From Acetobacter okinawensis JCM 25146 (lineage in GTDB: Bacteria > Pseudomonadota > Alphaproteobacteria > Acetobacterales > Acetobacteraceae), in assembly GCF_000613865.1 (NCBI RefSeq), contig NZ_BAJU01000010.1:1-64000 (forward strand): a DNA stretch of 64,000 nt, given 5' to 3'. The position numbers were made by a program, and so were the translations under genes. The notes under the pieces were generated by a model. The model was not told the origin of the DNA, ran no database searches, and worked only from the letters and a program-made list of their open reading frames with translations. This document shows positions 1-9,593 of this stretch, piece by piece. Positions within the stretch are counted from its first letter, which is position 1; the number at the start of each line of letters is the position of its first letter.

Positions 1-158
1 TTTTGCGTGGCAGCCGGGCGGGCCGGGGCCTCGGGGCTGCTCAGGCTGTCGAGTGCCTGCGCATTGGTGGTGATCTGGGCCTGTGCCGTGCCTGCCTCAA
101 GCAGTCCTGCGGCGCAGAGCAGGGAAAGACGGCACGAAAGGGAGAGCATTTTTTTCAT
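1..158 (-). CDS. N-terminal fragment of a secreted protein (window edge)
   Basis: The minus strand opens with ATG at 158 and stays open to the window edge, giving 52 codons. The product starts MKKMLSLSCRLSLLCAAGLL, a basic n-region followed by a hydrophobic core. An AQA|Q signal peptidase I site is plausible after about residue 27. The mature part seen so far is rich in Ala, Pro, Thr and Ser, and no domain can be named from it. It lies 76 bases downstream of nadK on the same strand, so it may be the next gene of that transcription unit. Periplasmic or outer-membrane location is inferred from the signal peptide only. Confidence 0.55.
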   Translation of the reverse strand, partial: MKKMLSLSCRLSLLCAAGLLEAGTAQAQITTNAQALDSLSSPEAPARPAATQ

Positions 159-234
159 TACGGTGCAGACTAGCCCAGAAGGTGGCAGGGATAAAACGGG
201 GTATGCTGGCACAGCGCGGCAAAAATGCGCGCAC

Positions 235-1047
235 TCATGCAGAAAACTGCTCTTCGGCAATACGTTCGGAGAGTGTCTGCCCCGGATCAAACAGCAAGGT
301 TACGGTCAGGTTGCGGTCCTCGCGCACCTGCACGGAGGTAACATCGCGCACTTCTATCGAATCGGCCACGGCAGCCACGGGCCGTTTTTCCGATTCCATG
401 ACCGTAAAGCCGACATGCGCGGTCGAGGGCAGCAGGGCGCCCCGCCAGCGGCGTGGACGAAAAGCGCATATAGGGGTCAGTGGCAGCAGATTGCCTGAGA
501 GTGGCACAATCGGCCCATGGGCTGAAAGATTGTACGCGGTGGAGCCAGCCGGGGTTGCCAGTAGCGCGCCATCGCAGATCAGTTCGGGTACGCGGACCAG
601 CCCATCCACATCAATGCGCAGCTTGGCCGCCTGACGGGTCTGGCGGAACAGATACACGTCGTTGAGGGCAAGGGCCTCGTGCGCTTCATTGTCACGCGTG
701 GTGGCGGTCATGCGCAGAGGGTGCAATGTGGCGGCCTGCGCATGGAAAAGCCGTTCTGGCAGGTCTTCCTCGTTCATCGGGTTCATCAAAAACCCGACGG
801 AGCCGCAGTTCATGCCATAAACCGGGGCGGTCAGCTGTGTTTCCAGCACCACGCGCAGGGTTTCGAGCATAAAGCCGTCCCCGCCCAGACAGACAATAAT
901 TTCCGCATCTCCCGGATGGCAGTTGCCGTAATGCGCAACCAGCCGGTCCAGCTCGGCCCGCGCCTCATGCGTGGGGGCGGCCATGAAGGCGAGCCTGCGC
1001 GGCGTCTGGGCAAAAAGGGGCTGCGTGGAGGGGGGTGCGGCACTCAT
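235..1047 (-). CDS. nadK: NAD kinase
   Basis: The 270-residue protein phosphorylates NAD to NADP in the cytoplasm, the only de novo route to NADP. The family signature GGDG is at residues 55-58 within [15 protein letters not shown]. The second conserved block [15 protein letters not shown] is at about 165-179, and the LND of the NAD-binding region is at about 128-130. Length is typical of alphaproteobacterial NAD kinases and the frame is intact. It follows the GT4 gene on the same strand after a 36-base gap, so co-transcription is likely. A secreted protein follows downstream. Confidence 0.93.
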   Translation of the reverse strand: MSAAPPSTQPLFAQTPRRLAFMAAPTHEARAELDRLVAHYGNCHPGDAEIIVCLGGDGFMLETLRVVLETQLTAPVYGMNCGSVGFLMNPMNEEDLPERLFHAQAATLHPLRMTATTRDNEAHEALALNDVYLFRQTRQAAKLRIDVDGLVRVPELICDGALLATPAGSTAYNLSAHGPIVPLSGNLLPLTPICAFRPRRWRGALLPSTAHVGFTVMESEKRPVAAVADSIEVRDVTSVQVREDRNLTVTLLFDPGQTLSERIAEEQFSA

Positions 1048-1083
1048 GCTCTGCCCTGTGGGTGGGGGAAGGGAGGAAGTGTC

Positions 1084-2313
1084 TTACCCCGCAAGGTCGT
1101 GGTCCTGAAAGGGGGCAGGCGCATTTTTGGTGAGGAGAAAGTCCGGGGCAAGCTGTGTGCCCAGCACCTCGTCATACACAGCCAGTGTGGCATGTTGCAT
1201 GGCCTGTGTCGTGTATTGGGCCAGTACGGCCTGCCGGGCGGCCTCTCCCATGTCGGCAAGGGTTGCGGCCGGGGCGTTCAGCACCGCGAACATGGCATCC
1301 GCCAGTTCTTCCACATGATTGGGGGTTACGGACAGGCCTGTTATGCCGTGCTCCACTGTCTCGACCGCCGCACCGTGGTGCGAGACAATAACAGGGCGGC
1401 ACATGGCCTGCGCCTCCACCACAACACGGCCAAATGGCTCGGGGCGCAGGGAGGGAACAAGCACCATGGTGGCCAGCGCCATGGCGGCGGGCATATCCTC
1501 GCAATGTCCGGCAAAGCGGATTCTGTCGTCCAGCCCAAGGCTGCTGGCCAGTTGCGTCAATTCGCCCACGTAGCGCCCGTTTTCCTTGTCGGACCCGGCA
1601 AAGACGCAGTGCCATGGCTGTTCTGGCAGGCCCGCCTCCAGTTGGGCCAGAGCCTGTAGAACAAGGGACTGGCCCTTCCATGCGCTCAGTCTGCCGGGCA
1701 TGAGAATAATGGCCGAGCCTGCGGGAATGTTCCATTGCTCGGCAAGATGGTGCATGCGCTGGCCGCTGACCGCATGGGGGCTGAACTGCTCTATATCCGC
1801 CCCGCGCGGAATAACCCGCAGCCGCTCAGGGGGGACATGGTACTCCTGCCTGAGCATCCGCCCGATATGAGCGCTTATGGCAATAACCCTGTCTCCGCTG
1901 GCCAGTACGGAGTTGTAGAGCTTTTTACCCGGTATGGTGTTGGCATGCACCCCATGCCATGTGGTGACAAATGGTGTGCGGGTGCGCCGGCATGCCAGTC
2001 TGGCCGTCCATGCGGGAATACGCGAGCGGGCATGCACCAGTGCAACATTGTGCTCGCCCAGCAGGCGCGCCAACATGCGGGCATTGCGCAGCACGTGCGC
2101 GGGGTTACGGCTGCCACAGTCGGGGAGGGTCATATGCTCCGCCCCCAGACTCCGCAGTAATGGCACAAGGCGTCCACCGCTGCTGGCGACCAGTGCCCTG
2201 CCTCCGGCCTGTGTAATGGCCTGCGCCATTTCCAGCGTGCCACGCTCCACACCGCCCTGCTGTAAGGCGGGCAGAATTTGCAGAATAACAGGAGGATTTA
2301 AAAAACTGGCCAT
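1084..2313 (-). CDS. GT4-family glycosyltransferase
   Basis: The product is 409 residues when started at the ATG at 2313. That ATG has AGAGGAG five bases upstream; the open frame runs far further upstream but without support. The protein has the GT-B layout: an N-terminal acceptor half beginning ILQILPALQQGGVERGTLEMA, a linker, and a C-terminal half with LMPGRLSAWKGQ and the EPFGRVVVEAQA nucleotide-sugar motif (E-x7-E type). It probably transfers a sugar from an NDP-sugar to a lipid or polysaccharide acceptor at the inner membrane, as LPS-core GT4 enzymes do. A GT9 gene of the heptosyltransferase type lies nearby on the other strand, which supports an envelope role. Donor and acceptor are unknown. 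Confidence 0.85.
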   Translation of the reverse strand: MASFLNPPVILQILPALQQGGVERGTLEMAQAITQAGGRALVASSGGRLVPLLRSLGAEHMTLPDCGSRNPAHVLRNARMLARLLGEHNVALVHARSRIPAWTARLACRRTRTPFVTTWHGVHANTIPGKKLYNSVLASGDRVIAISAHIGRMLRQEYHVPPERLRVIPRGADIEQFSPHAVSGQRMHHLAEQWNIPAGSAIILMPGRLSAWKGQSLVLQALAQLEAGLPEQPWHCVFAGSDKENGRYVGELTQLASSLGLDDRIRFAGHCEDMPAAMALATMVLVPSLRPEPFGRVVVEAQAMCRPVIVSHHGAAVETVEHGITGLSVTPNHVEELADAMFAVLNAPAATLADMGEAARQAVLAQYTTQAMQHATLAVYDEVLGTQLAPDFLLTKNAPAPFQDHDLAG

Positions 2314-2412
2314 GCTGCTCCTCTTACCATGCAAAAACGCAAAAGTGCCATATTCTGAACACGCTAGGTCCGCGCTTGACCAATACGGACCAGAGTTTGC
2401 TATGGATGATGT

Positions 2413-3240
2413 ATGAAAGCAGCTTTTTCCACGCGTCGGTCCTTGCCTTGCATGCTGGCTGGCGCTGTTGTTCTGGCGGGAACATCTTCCATGGAAGGTG
2501 TTGCGCAGGCCCGCACGCAACAGGTGTCGGGGGAGGGAAAGCAGGTCTGGTCCGCGACCACCTGCATGGCCATGATCGGGGATGACCCGTACGGCGCGCG
2601 TGATTACGCATTGGACTGGCAGCATCATGGTGGCGGGCGCGATGCCCGGCACTGCCACGCACTGGCTCTGCTGGAGGCAGGGGATGAGGACACAGCCGCG
2701 CGGGAGCTGGATGATCTGGCCCACCAGACTGCCCAAAAGGGGGACAGCATGCCTCCGGCCCTGCGCGCCATTATGGAAGAAGAAGCCGCAGAGGCATGGC
2801 TTGCTGCCGGGGTGCCTGCCAAGGCACAGGCCAGTGCGGATTTTGGTCTTTCGGTCCAGCCGGGTAATCAGGGGTTGCAGGTCGCGCGTGCGCGCAGCCT
2901 GCTGGCCCAGAACCGGGCGGACCTTGCCGAGCAGGAGCTGACAGCCCTTGTTACCCGCCAGCCCGGCACGGCACCGGAGGCCTACATCATGCTGGCCGAG
3001 GCCGAGCGTAAAATGGGGCGGCTGGAGCAGGCCATGCAGCATATAACCCACGCGCTCGGTGTTGCCCCGGAGAATGCCGCCGCCCTGCTGGAGCGCGGTA
3101 TTATCCGCGAGCGCAAGGGGGATGCGGCAGGGGCGCGGCAGGACTGGCAGAAAGTGCTCGACCTGTCCCCCGACAGCCATGAGGCGGACATGGCCCGGCA
3201 GGACCTTGCCGTTATGGCGGCGGACCCCGATTCCCCATGA
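2413..3240 (+). CDS. Secreted TPR-repeat protein
   Basis: The 275-residue protein begins with a signal peptide (basic MKAAFSTRRS, hydrophobic LPCMLAGAVVLAG, then Ala-rich cleavage region near residues 30-33). The remainder is helical and carries tetratricopeptide-like repeats, clearest at about 175-265 (APEAYIMLAEAERKMGRLEQ, NAAALLERGIIRERKGD). Such proteins scaffold partners in the periplasm. Its stop overlaps the ATG of the following GT9 gene (ATGA), so the two are probably translationally coupled. It is divergent from the GT4 gene; the 99 bases between them must hold both promoters. No catalytic motif is visible and the partner is unknown. Confidence 0.75.
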   Translation: MKAAFSTRRSLPCMLAGAVVLAGTSSMEGVAQARTQQVSGEGKQVWSATTCMAMIGDDPYGARDYALDWQHHGGGRDARHCHALALLEAGDEDTAARELDDLAHQTAQKGDSMPPALRAIMEEEAAEAWLAAGVPAKAQASADFGLSVQPGNQGLQVARARSLLAQNRADLAEQELTALVTRQPGTAPEAYIMLAEAERKMGRLEQAMQHITHALGVAPENAAALLERGIIRERKGDAAGARQDWQKVLDLSPDSHEADMARQDLAVMAADPDSP

Positions 3241-4162
3241 CCAGCGGACAAGGGGAGGAACACAGCGCATTCTGGTAATCAGGCTGAGTGCGCTGGGGGA
3301 TTTTGTACAGAGCTTTGGCCCGTTTGCAGCCATAAGGCGGGCGCACCCCAACGCCCGGATTACCCTGCTGACAACCCGCCCCTTTGTGGAACTGGCCCGC
3401 CTTGCTCCATGGTTTGACCATGTGGAGGTGGACCACCGCCCCCGCTGGACCGACCTTGCTGGTGTGCTGGCCCTGCGCCGCCAGTTGCGGGGGTATGACC
3501 GGGTTTACGATTTGCAGACATCGGGGCGCACGGCACGGTATTTCTGGCTGGCGGGCAGGCCCGTCTGGTCGGGGCATGTGGCGGGGGCGGCTTTCCTCCA
3601 CGCCAACCCGTGGCGCAACATCATGCACACAAGGCCCCGCCAGCGTGACCAGTTGCGTATGGCCGGTGTTGCCCCGGTGGACCGGCCAGACCTGTCTTGG
3701 CTTGTGGAGGGTGGGCCGCAGCTGCCTGCGCCCTATGCACTCCTTGTACCCGGCGCGGCCCCGCACCGCCCGCAAAAGCGCTGGCCTGTGGAGCATTATG
3801 GCCAGTTGGCGGCCCTGCTGGTGGAGCGCGGCATTACGCCTGTTATTGTGGGGAGTGCCGCAGAGCAGCCGCTGGCTGCGGCAATTATGCAGCACTGCCC
3901 GCAGGCCCGCGACCTGACAGGCCAGACCAGCCTGCCAGAGCTGGCAGGGCTGGCCGCGCGCGCATGGGGCGCTGTGGGGAATGATACCGGCCCCATGCAT
4001 CTGGCGGCGGAGGTTGGCTGCCGCTGCCTTGTGCTGTTCTCACGCGCCAGCACACCCGCGCGCACAGCACCTTTGGGCTACAGGCCGGGGCAGGTGGAGG
4101 TGCTGTGGGTGCGTGATCTTGCACTCCTTTCGCTCCAGAGGGTTGCAGCCGCGCTCTGGTAG
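3237..4162 (+). CDS. GT9-family glycosyltransferase (heptosyltransferase-like), start region frameshifted
   Basis: The protein of about 308 residues has the GT9 hallmarks: N-terminal ILVIRLSALGDFVQSFGP and the C-terminal GNDTGPMHLAA donor-binding motif. GT9 enzymes add ADP-heptose or related sugars to LPS core. The long open frame (from upstream of 3179) has no good start: the natural start is the ATG at 3237, overlapping the TPR stop as ATGA, but that frame closes after 13 codons. Adding one base near 3267 (AGC-CGC-ATT in place of AGCGCATT) joins ATG to RILVIRLSALGD, the usual N-terminus. I therefore infer a one-base deletion. Alternatives are ATG 3179 or a rare ATT start at 3269 behind AAGGGGAGG. 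Confidence 0.75.
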
Positions 4163-4216
4163 CGCCATTAAACATCCTTCGTTTTTATTTTCTGCACCCT
4201 TCTGGAGCTTGCACCC

Positions 4217-6148
4217 ATGCCCGCTATCACCCTGCCTGACGGTTCTGTTCGTAGTTTTGACGGGCCAGTCACGGGCACTACGGTGGCGGAATCCATAGGT
4301 GCGGGGCTGGCCAAAGCTGCACTTGCCATGGAGGTGGATGGGAAGCTGAGCGACATCCGCCAGTCTATCAAAGCTGATGCCAAGGTCCGCTTTATTACCA
4401 AAAAAGACCCGGAATCGCTCGAACTGATCCGCCACGATGCAGCCCATGTGCTGGCCGAGGCCGTGCAGGAACTGTTCCCCGGCACGCAGGTCACCATTGG
4501 CCCGTCCATTGAACACGGCTTCTATTACGATTTTTTCCGTGCCGAGCCTTTTACACCCGAAGACTTTGCCGCGATCGAAGCCAAGATGAAGGAGATCGTG
4601 GCAAGGGCGGAGCCGTTTGAGCGCGAAGTCTGGCCACGGGATGCCGCCATCGCGTTTTTTGAGGAGCGTGGCGAGTCGTTCAAGGCCGAACTGATCCGTG
4701 ACCTGCCCGAGAGCGAAGATATTTCCATCTACCGTCAGGGCCAGTGGTTGGACCTGTGCCGTGGCCCGCACCTGCGCACCACAAAGGATGTGGGAACAGC
4801 CTTCAAACTCATGAAGGTGGCCGGGGCTTACTGGCGTGGTGACCATCGCAATCCCATGCTGACCCGCGTGTACGGCACCGCCTGGCGTGACCAGAAGGAA
4901 CTGGACGCATACCTGCTCCAGCTTGAGGAAGCCGAAAAGCGCGACCACCGCCGCATCGGGCGGGAAATGGGGCTGTTCCATTTTCAGGAAGAAGCCGTCG
5001 GGCAGGTGTTCTGGCACGCCAAGGGCTGGCGTGTGTACTCCGTATTGCAGGACTACATGCGCCGCGCGCAGACCCGCCATGGGTATCAGGAGGTCCGCAC
5101 CCCCCAACTGGTCGACCGTGGCCTGTGGGAGGCATCGGGCCACTGGGACAAGTACCGCCACCACATGTTTGTGGCCACGGTGGAGGATGAGGACAAGACA
5201 CTCGCCCTCAAACCCATGAACTGCCCGTGCCATGTGCAGATATTCCGCCACGGCCTGCGCTCCTACCGTGAGTTGCCGCTGCGTATGGCGGAATTTGGTG
5301 CCTGCCACCGTTACGAGCCCTCGGGCGCTCTGCACGGGCTGATGCGTGTGCGCGGCTTTACGCAGGATGATGCGCATATCTTCTGCACCGAAGACCAGAT
5401 TGCGGCCGAGACCGTGCAGTTCGTGCAGATGTTGCATGAAGTGTACCAGGACCTCGGGTTCGAGCATGTGCGCGTCAAGTTTGCCGACCGCCCCGAGCAG
5501 CGCGCCGGGAGCGAGGCCGTGTGGGACAAGGCCGAGGCAGCCCTGAAGGAAGCCTGCTCCGTGGCGGGGGTTGAGTACGAGTACAATCCGGGTGAGGGCG
5601 CGTTCTATGGCCCCAAGCTTGAATTTGTGCTGCGTGACGCCATCGGGCGGGACTGGCAGTGTGGTACCTTGCAGGTGGACCTTGTGCTGCCCGAACGGCT
5701 GGATGCCAGCTACGTGGGCGAGGACTCGGCCAAACACCGTCCGGTTATGCTGCACCGTGCCATTCTGGGGTCGTTCGAGCGGTTCCTTGGTATTCTTATC
5801 GAGCAGCACGCCGGGCGCTTCCCGCTGTGGTTGGCGCCCGTGCAGGTGGTTGTGGCTTCCATTGTCAGTGATGCAGCACCCTATGCGCAGGAGGTGGCCG
5901 CAGCCCTGCGCAACGCCGGTCTGGTGGCCGAGGCCGATACACGGAACGACAAGATCAACGCCAAGGTGCGCGAGCACAGTGTGGGCCGCGTGCCGGTTAT
6001 TCTGGTTGTCGGGCGGCGCGAGGCGGAGGAAGGCACGGTGGCCATGCGCCGCCTTGGCTCGCAGGCGCAGGAGGTACTCCCCCTTGCGCAGGCCATTGCA
6101 ACACTGGGACTGGAGGCAACACCCCCCGATTTACGCAAAAAAGCGTGA
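4217..6148 (+). CDS. thrS: Threonine-tRNA ligase
   Basis: The 643-residue cytoplasmic enzyme charges tRNA-Thr. Domains in order: TGS (1-60, [14 protein letters not shown]), the editing domain with the zinc-site HxxxH in HDAAHVLAE at about 75-80 and HGFYYDF, the class II catalytic core with [10 protein letters not shown] (zinc cysteine, about 335) and [14 protein letters not shown], and the C-terminal anticodon-binding domain ([12 protein letters not shown] onwards, about 535-630). Length matches the bacterial family and the frame is intact. infC follows on the same strand after 156 bases, the thrS-infC order seen in many bacteria. Confidence 0.97.
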   Translation: MPAITLPDGSVRSFDGPVTGTTVAESIGAGLAKAALAMEVDGKLSDIRQSIKADAKVRFITKKDPESLELIRHDAAHVLAEAVQELFPGTQVTIGPSIEHGFYYDFFRAEPFTPEDFAAIEAKMKEIVARAEPFEREVWPRDAAIAFFEERGESFKAELIRDLPESEDISIYRQGQWLDLCRGPHLRTTKDVGTAFKLMKVAGAYWRGDHRNPMLTRVYGTAWRDQKELDAYLLQLEEAEKRDHRRIGREMGLFHFQEEAVGQVFWHAKGWRVYSVLQDYMRRAQTRHGYQEVRTPQLVDRGLWEASGHWDKYRHHMFVATVEDEDKTLALKPMNCPCHVQIFRHGLRSYRELPLRMAEFGACHRYEPSGALHGLMRVRGFTQDDAHIFCTEDQIAAETVQFVQMLHEVYQDLGFEHVRVKFADRPEQRAGSEAVWDKAEAALKEACSVAGVEYEYNPGEGAFYGPKLEFVLRDAIGRDWQCGTLQVDLVLPERLDASYVGEDSAKHRPVMLHRAILGSFERFLGILIEQHAGRFPLWLAPVQVVVASIVSDAAPYAQEVAAALRNAGLVAEADTRNDKINAKVREHSVGRVPVILVVGRREAEEGTVAMRRLGSQAQEVLPLAQAIATLGLEATPPDLRKKA

Positions 6149-6293
6149 AGCAGGCCGGGTTTTTGTGGCAATGCTGCAATGCCCCTGATTTATTGCATGG
6201 ACCGCTTGATAAAGAGCGGAGAATTGCGCACATACTACACGCAGGCGGGCGCACCGAATGATGGTGCCCCTGTTTGTTTTTGAAATGAATTAC

Positions 6294-6307
6294 AGGAGCC
6301 GACCATA
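6294..6307 (+). promoter_or_regulatory. Ribosome binding site deciding the AUA start of infC
   Basis: AGGAG at 6294-6298 is followed by six bases (CCGACC) and then ATA at 6305-6307, which is in frame with infC. No ATG, GTG or TTG lies in frame within useful distance of this site. It therefore points to a non-canonical start codon. Confidence 0.7.
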
Positions 6308-6841
6308 GTCAGATCCCCTTACCCCGCGGCACCCAGCAAAGAAGGGCCGCGTGTGAATGAAGAAATTCGTGTGCCGCAGGTTCGCCTGATTGATGAAACA
6401 GGCGAAATGGCGGGCGTTATGTCCGTGCGTGATGCTCTGGCCCGTGCCTATGGCGTTGGGCTTGATCTGCTGGAAATCAGCCCTAATGCTGAGCCGCCGG
6501 TTGTAAAGATTCTGGACTACGGCAAGTTCAAATACGAGCAGCAGAAAAAGCGCAACGAAGCCAAAAAGAAGCAGAAAGTCATCGAGATCAAGGAAGTCAA
6601 GGTTCGTCCGAATATCGACGAAAATGACTATCAGGTCAAAATGCGTGCTGTAAAAAGCTTTATTGGCGACGGCGACAAGGTCAAGGTCACACTGCGTTTC
6701 CGTGGGCGCGAAATGGCGCATCAGGAACTGGGGATCAAGGTTCTGGAGCGGATTCGGACCGAATTTGACGAACTGGCCAAGGTGGAGCAGATGCCCCGTC
6801 TGGAAAACCGTCAGATGATTATGGTGCTTGCACCACGCTAA
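6305..6841 (+). CDS. infC: Translation initiation factor IF-3, with a probable AUA start codon
   Basis: IF-3 binds the 30S subunit, blocks 50S joining and proofreads the initiator codon. The N-domain ([18 protein letters not shown]), the Lys-rich linker ([15 protein letters not shown]) and the C-domain ([18 protein letters not shown]) are all present. The obvious GTG at 6353 has no Shine-Dalgarno sequence and gives 162 residues. An in-frame ATA at 6305 sits exactly six bases after AGGAG (6294-6298) and gives 178 residues, nearer the usual 170-180. infC is known in other bacteria for rare start codons (AUU in E. coli) that let IF-3 limit its own synthesis; an AUA start here fits that. A terminator follows, so rpmI and rplT are not directly downstream. 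Confidence 0.93.
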   Translation: MVRSPYPAAPSKEGPRVNEEIRVPQVRLIDETGEMAGVMSVRDALARAYGVGLDLLEISPNAEPPVVKILDYGKFKYEQQKKRNEAKKKQKVIEIKEVKVRPNIDENDYQVKMRAVKSFIGDGDKVKVTLRFRGREMAHQELGIKVLERIRTEFDELAKVEQMPRLENRQMIMVLAPR

Positions 6842-6870
6842 GCGCCGTTCCAAATTGGACTGGCTACAAA

Positions 6871-6906
6871 AAACCGCCCGGGGGCTTCCCTCGGGCGGTT
6901 TTTTTT
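6871..6906 (+). terminator. Rho-independent terminator after infC
   Basis: AACCGCCCG (6872-6880) pairs with CGGGCGGTT (6892-6900), with further G-C pairing towards the loop, and runs into eight T residues. Confidence 0.9.
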
Positions 6907-6984
6907 ACGGTATCTGCCGTGTCCGGGCTGGGTGAGAATTTGCCAGCACCTCAGATGCCAGCTGTACCATGGGGGGGGGAGCGC

Positions 6985-7716
6985 TCAGGGGCCCAGTAGG
7001 ACCGTGGCCCGAAGGTCTGCCCGAACGGTCTGTTCTTCTGCCGTGCTGGAAGGGCTGTAACTGGCGGAATCAGCCACACCTGCGGCTGCGCGCAGCATAA
7101 CAGGCATAGGGTGCGGGTAACCTTGGTCAGAAACACTGACTTGCATAAACCGCGCCACATGCAGCCCCAGTGAAGCAGCCAGTGTGTCAGCCTGTTTTTT
7201 CAGTTCCTCTACGGCTTTTTTCTCTGCTTCGAGGAACAGGGTCTGCCGCTTTTCATCCGAGAGGGACCATTCCAGACCTTCCAGAATAAAGCCCTGCGCC
7301 TGCAACTGACCGGCCAGTGGCAGCAGGTTGGTGCCGTCTGTGGCTGAAAATGTCAGGGTCTGGCTGGCGGTCCAGTATGGGCGGGCTTTTTCTGGCCGGG
7401 TTTCGTACACCGAGTACTGGAGTACTGCGGCTTTAATGTCCGTGTTTTTGGTAGCCTCATCCGTGGCTTTTTTAACCATGGCATTTACGCCGGTCTGGGC
7501 GGAGGCCGCACTGCGGTTCTGGCTTTCCGCGCGGAAATGCGCGCTCAGCTTGTCTGGTGTGGCCTGTGTTGTGCCCGTTGCGTGGATTTCCAGCCGGGTA
7601 AAGGGTTCCGTACTGGTCTGGGCATGGGCAAGGGGGGCAAAGGTCAGGCCAAGTACGCCCGAGGTCAGCGCCAGCGCCAACTGGGCCGTGGGGTAAAAGC
7701 GGGCTGGGTGTGTCAA
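6985..7716 (-). CDS. Periplasmic SIMPL-domain (DUF541) protein
   Basis: The protein is 243 residues when started at the TTG at 7716, which overlaps the stop of the upstream gene and has AAGGAG seven bases before it. A signal peptide follows (LALALTSGVLGLTFAPLAHA, cleavage near residue 33). The body matches the SIMPL/DUF541 family: an opening LEIHATGTTQATPDK strand, a helical EAEKKAVEELKKQADTLAASLG segment, and a closing VRADLRATVLLG strand. These are periplasmic or membrane-associated proteins of poorly defined role, related to E. coli YggE, which is linked to oxidative stress. The tight overlap with the gene before it implies translational coupling. Confidence 0.8.
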   Translation of the reverse strand: MTHPARFYPTAQLALALTSGVLGLTFAPLAHAQTSTEPFTRLEIHATGTTQATPDKLSAHFRAESQNRSAASAQTGVNAMVKKATDEATKNTDIKAAVLQYSVYETRPEKARPYWTASQTLTFSATDGTNLLPLAGQLQAQGFILEGLEWSLSDEKRQTLFLEAEKKAVEELKKQADTLAASLGLHVARFMQVSVSDQGYPHPMPVMLRAAAGVADSASYSPSSTAEEQTVRADLRATVLLGP

Positions 7717-8057
7717 GACGGTGCTCCTTCGGCATTCATTAAGGCGCGACGCAGACGGACCAGCCCCAAGCGGACATGCCCGGTTTCGCACAGGTTCATG
7801 CCTTCTTTTTTCAGGTTGGTGATGGCGGCGGAAGGGGAGGTATCCGGGTATGACTCAACCAGATGGGCCAGCTCAAGGCAGAATGAAAGGCTGTCGGATG
7901 TGACAATCACAGGGGTGGAGAGCCTGTCCGATGGAAAAAAATGCCAGCCAAAGGGCAGGCCGGTTGGCACATGCAGGTTACTGGCGAGGGTAACGGACCC
8001 TCCCGTAACAACGCAGGCCATAGCAAGGGCCAGAACCAGAGGTAAGCGGAGCTTCAT
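7713..8057 (-). CDS. Small secreted protein of unknown function
   Basis: The 114-residue product begins MKLRLPLVLALAMACVVTGG, a clear signal peptide. The start at 8057 was chosen because it opens directly on the basic n-region; an ATG at 8075 would add six residues. The mature part contains SDSLSFCLELAHLVESY and a basic Leu-rich C-terminus (HVRLGLVRLRRALMNAE) with two Cys residues. I do not recognise a family. Its stop overlaps the TTG start of the SIMPL gene, so it is probably made together with that protein. Confidence 0.6.
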   Translation of the reverse strand: MKLRLPLVLALAMACVVTGGSVTLASNLHVPTGLPFGWHFFPSDRLSTPVIVTSDSLSFCLELAHLVESYPDTSPSAAITNLKKEGMNLCETGHVRLGLVRLRRALMNAEGAPS

Positions 8058-8164
8058 GGGATCACTAAGAAACATAAATCAATGTTATTTCAACTAAACT
8101 CTCCCCGGAAAACGATCTATTGACGTTAATAGTTTCTGGTCATGATTGAAGAATTACGTAATAT

Positions 8165-9593
8165 TTAGATTTGGCCCGGCAGATCATACGTTGCTGGTAC
8201 GTCAATGGTTACAGCAAGGCCGGGATTATTGTGGCTTAGCAGCAGGGTTCCGCCGTGCAGTTCCACAATGGCCTGCACCAGAGCCAGCCCAAGGCCCGAG
8301 CGGTGTGTGGCGCGCACGCTCGGCGCGAAAAAAGCGTTCGGGGGCGCGGGCAAGGTCAGCCTCGTTCATGCCAATGCCACAGTCCACGACCTTGATGCGC
8401 AGAGTACCCGGCTGCTCCCGGTCGGTGGGAGTGTTCCAAGCACTCAGGCTGATGGTGCCGTTGGGGGGCGAAAACTTTATGGCGTTGTCCAGTATGTTGG
8501 CCAGAGCCTGCTGGAACATAGCCTGATCGCCCCAGAAGGGCAGGTGGGCGGGCAGGTCGGTCCGCAGCTCAAGGCCATGCTCCTCGGCCACGGCTTCGTA
8601 CAGTTCAGCCATGTCACGCAAGGTGGTGGCCAGATCGAATATGGCAAAGGCCGAGCGGCGGGTCCCTGCCTCAATCTGGGCAATGCGGAGCAGTGCCTCG
8701 CAAATGCCGGTCACGTTGTCCAGATTAATGACGGCCTGATCAATGGCTGAACGCAGGGCCTGCTCGTTTGTGGCAGAGCAGGCTGCGTCCTCCAGTTCCG
8801 CACGGGCACGGGCAATGGGGGTGCGCAGGTCGTGCGCAATGGAGTTGGAAACCTGCTTGACCCCATCCATCAGCCGGGTAATGCGGTCGAGCATCTGGTT
8901 GATGGTCAGGGCCACGTCATCCAGTTCATCCCCCATGCCCGATACGGGAATGCGGCGTGACATGTCACCTTGAGTAATGGCCAGCGTGGTGCGGTTGATG
9001 GAATGGATGATCTGGCGGAACAGGGTACGCACGACCCAGCCGCCCCCAACAGCCAGCAGCCCGACCATAAGGCAGGTCCAGAGCATGGCATCGGTGAGCA
9101 TGCGCTGGATCTGGGTACGCTCGCTTATGTCGCGCCCGATCAGTAACTGGTAATTGCCCTGCAAGGTCCATACCCGGATCTGGGCAAGGTTGAGCTGGCC
9201 GTCACGCAGGACAGGCAGGGTCTGCCAGCTCAGGTTGGGGTCCAGCCGTGTGGGCCAGTGGGCCAGATTGCCTGCCAGCAGCTTGTTGTCCGGTCCGCTC
9301 AGCAGATAAATGGCGTTATCATCTATATCCTGCGCCAGCCGGTTGCTTATCAGGTTTTCCAGCCCCAGAACGCCCTCGTGCGTCCATTCGGTGAGCATGG
9401 CGTGGGCGTCCAGAGCAATGGAGTGGCGGACGCGCTGGTCCAGCAGTCCAATGGTGCCCCACCATACAAAAGACAGGAACATGACTGCGGAGATGATAAA
9501 GAGGGCGCTGTAAACAACGCCAAAGCGCAGGCTGACCGATTGTATGCGGACCTTGCTGAAATTGGCCTGCATAAATCGCTGGAGAGCCTTCAT
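8165..9593 (-). CDS. Sensor histidine kinase (C-terminal frameshift)
   Basis: An inner-membrane kinase of about 476 residues. It has a transmembrane helix at about 23-46, a periplasmic sensor segment, a second helix at about 168-188, a HAMP region (DMSRRIPVSGMGDELDD), the HisKA phospho-acceptor box SNSIAHDLRTPIARARAEL, and an HATPase_c domain. In the open frame the protein ends just past ERFFRAERARHTP. The G2 box (SGLGLALVQAIVELHGGTL) and the true end lie in a frame reached by a two-base loss (or one-base gain) near 8301. I treat this as a sequencing error. It overlaps the response regulator stop by four bases (ATGA). The signal sensed is unknown. Confidence 0.85.

Noticed and set aside
4040-5977. 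645-codon ORF antisense to thrS
   Set aside because: It is a GC-rich shadow frame of thrS, with no ribosome binding site and no recognisable domain, and thrS itself is intact.
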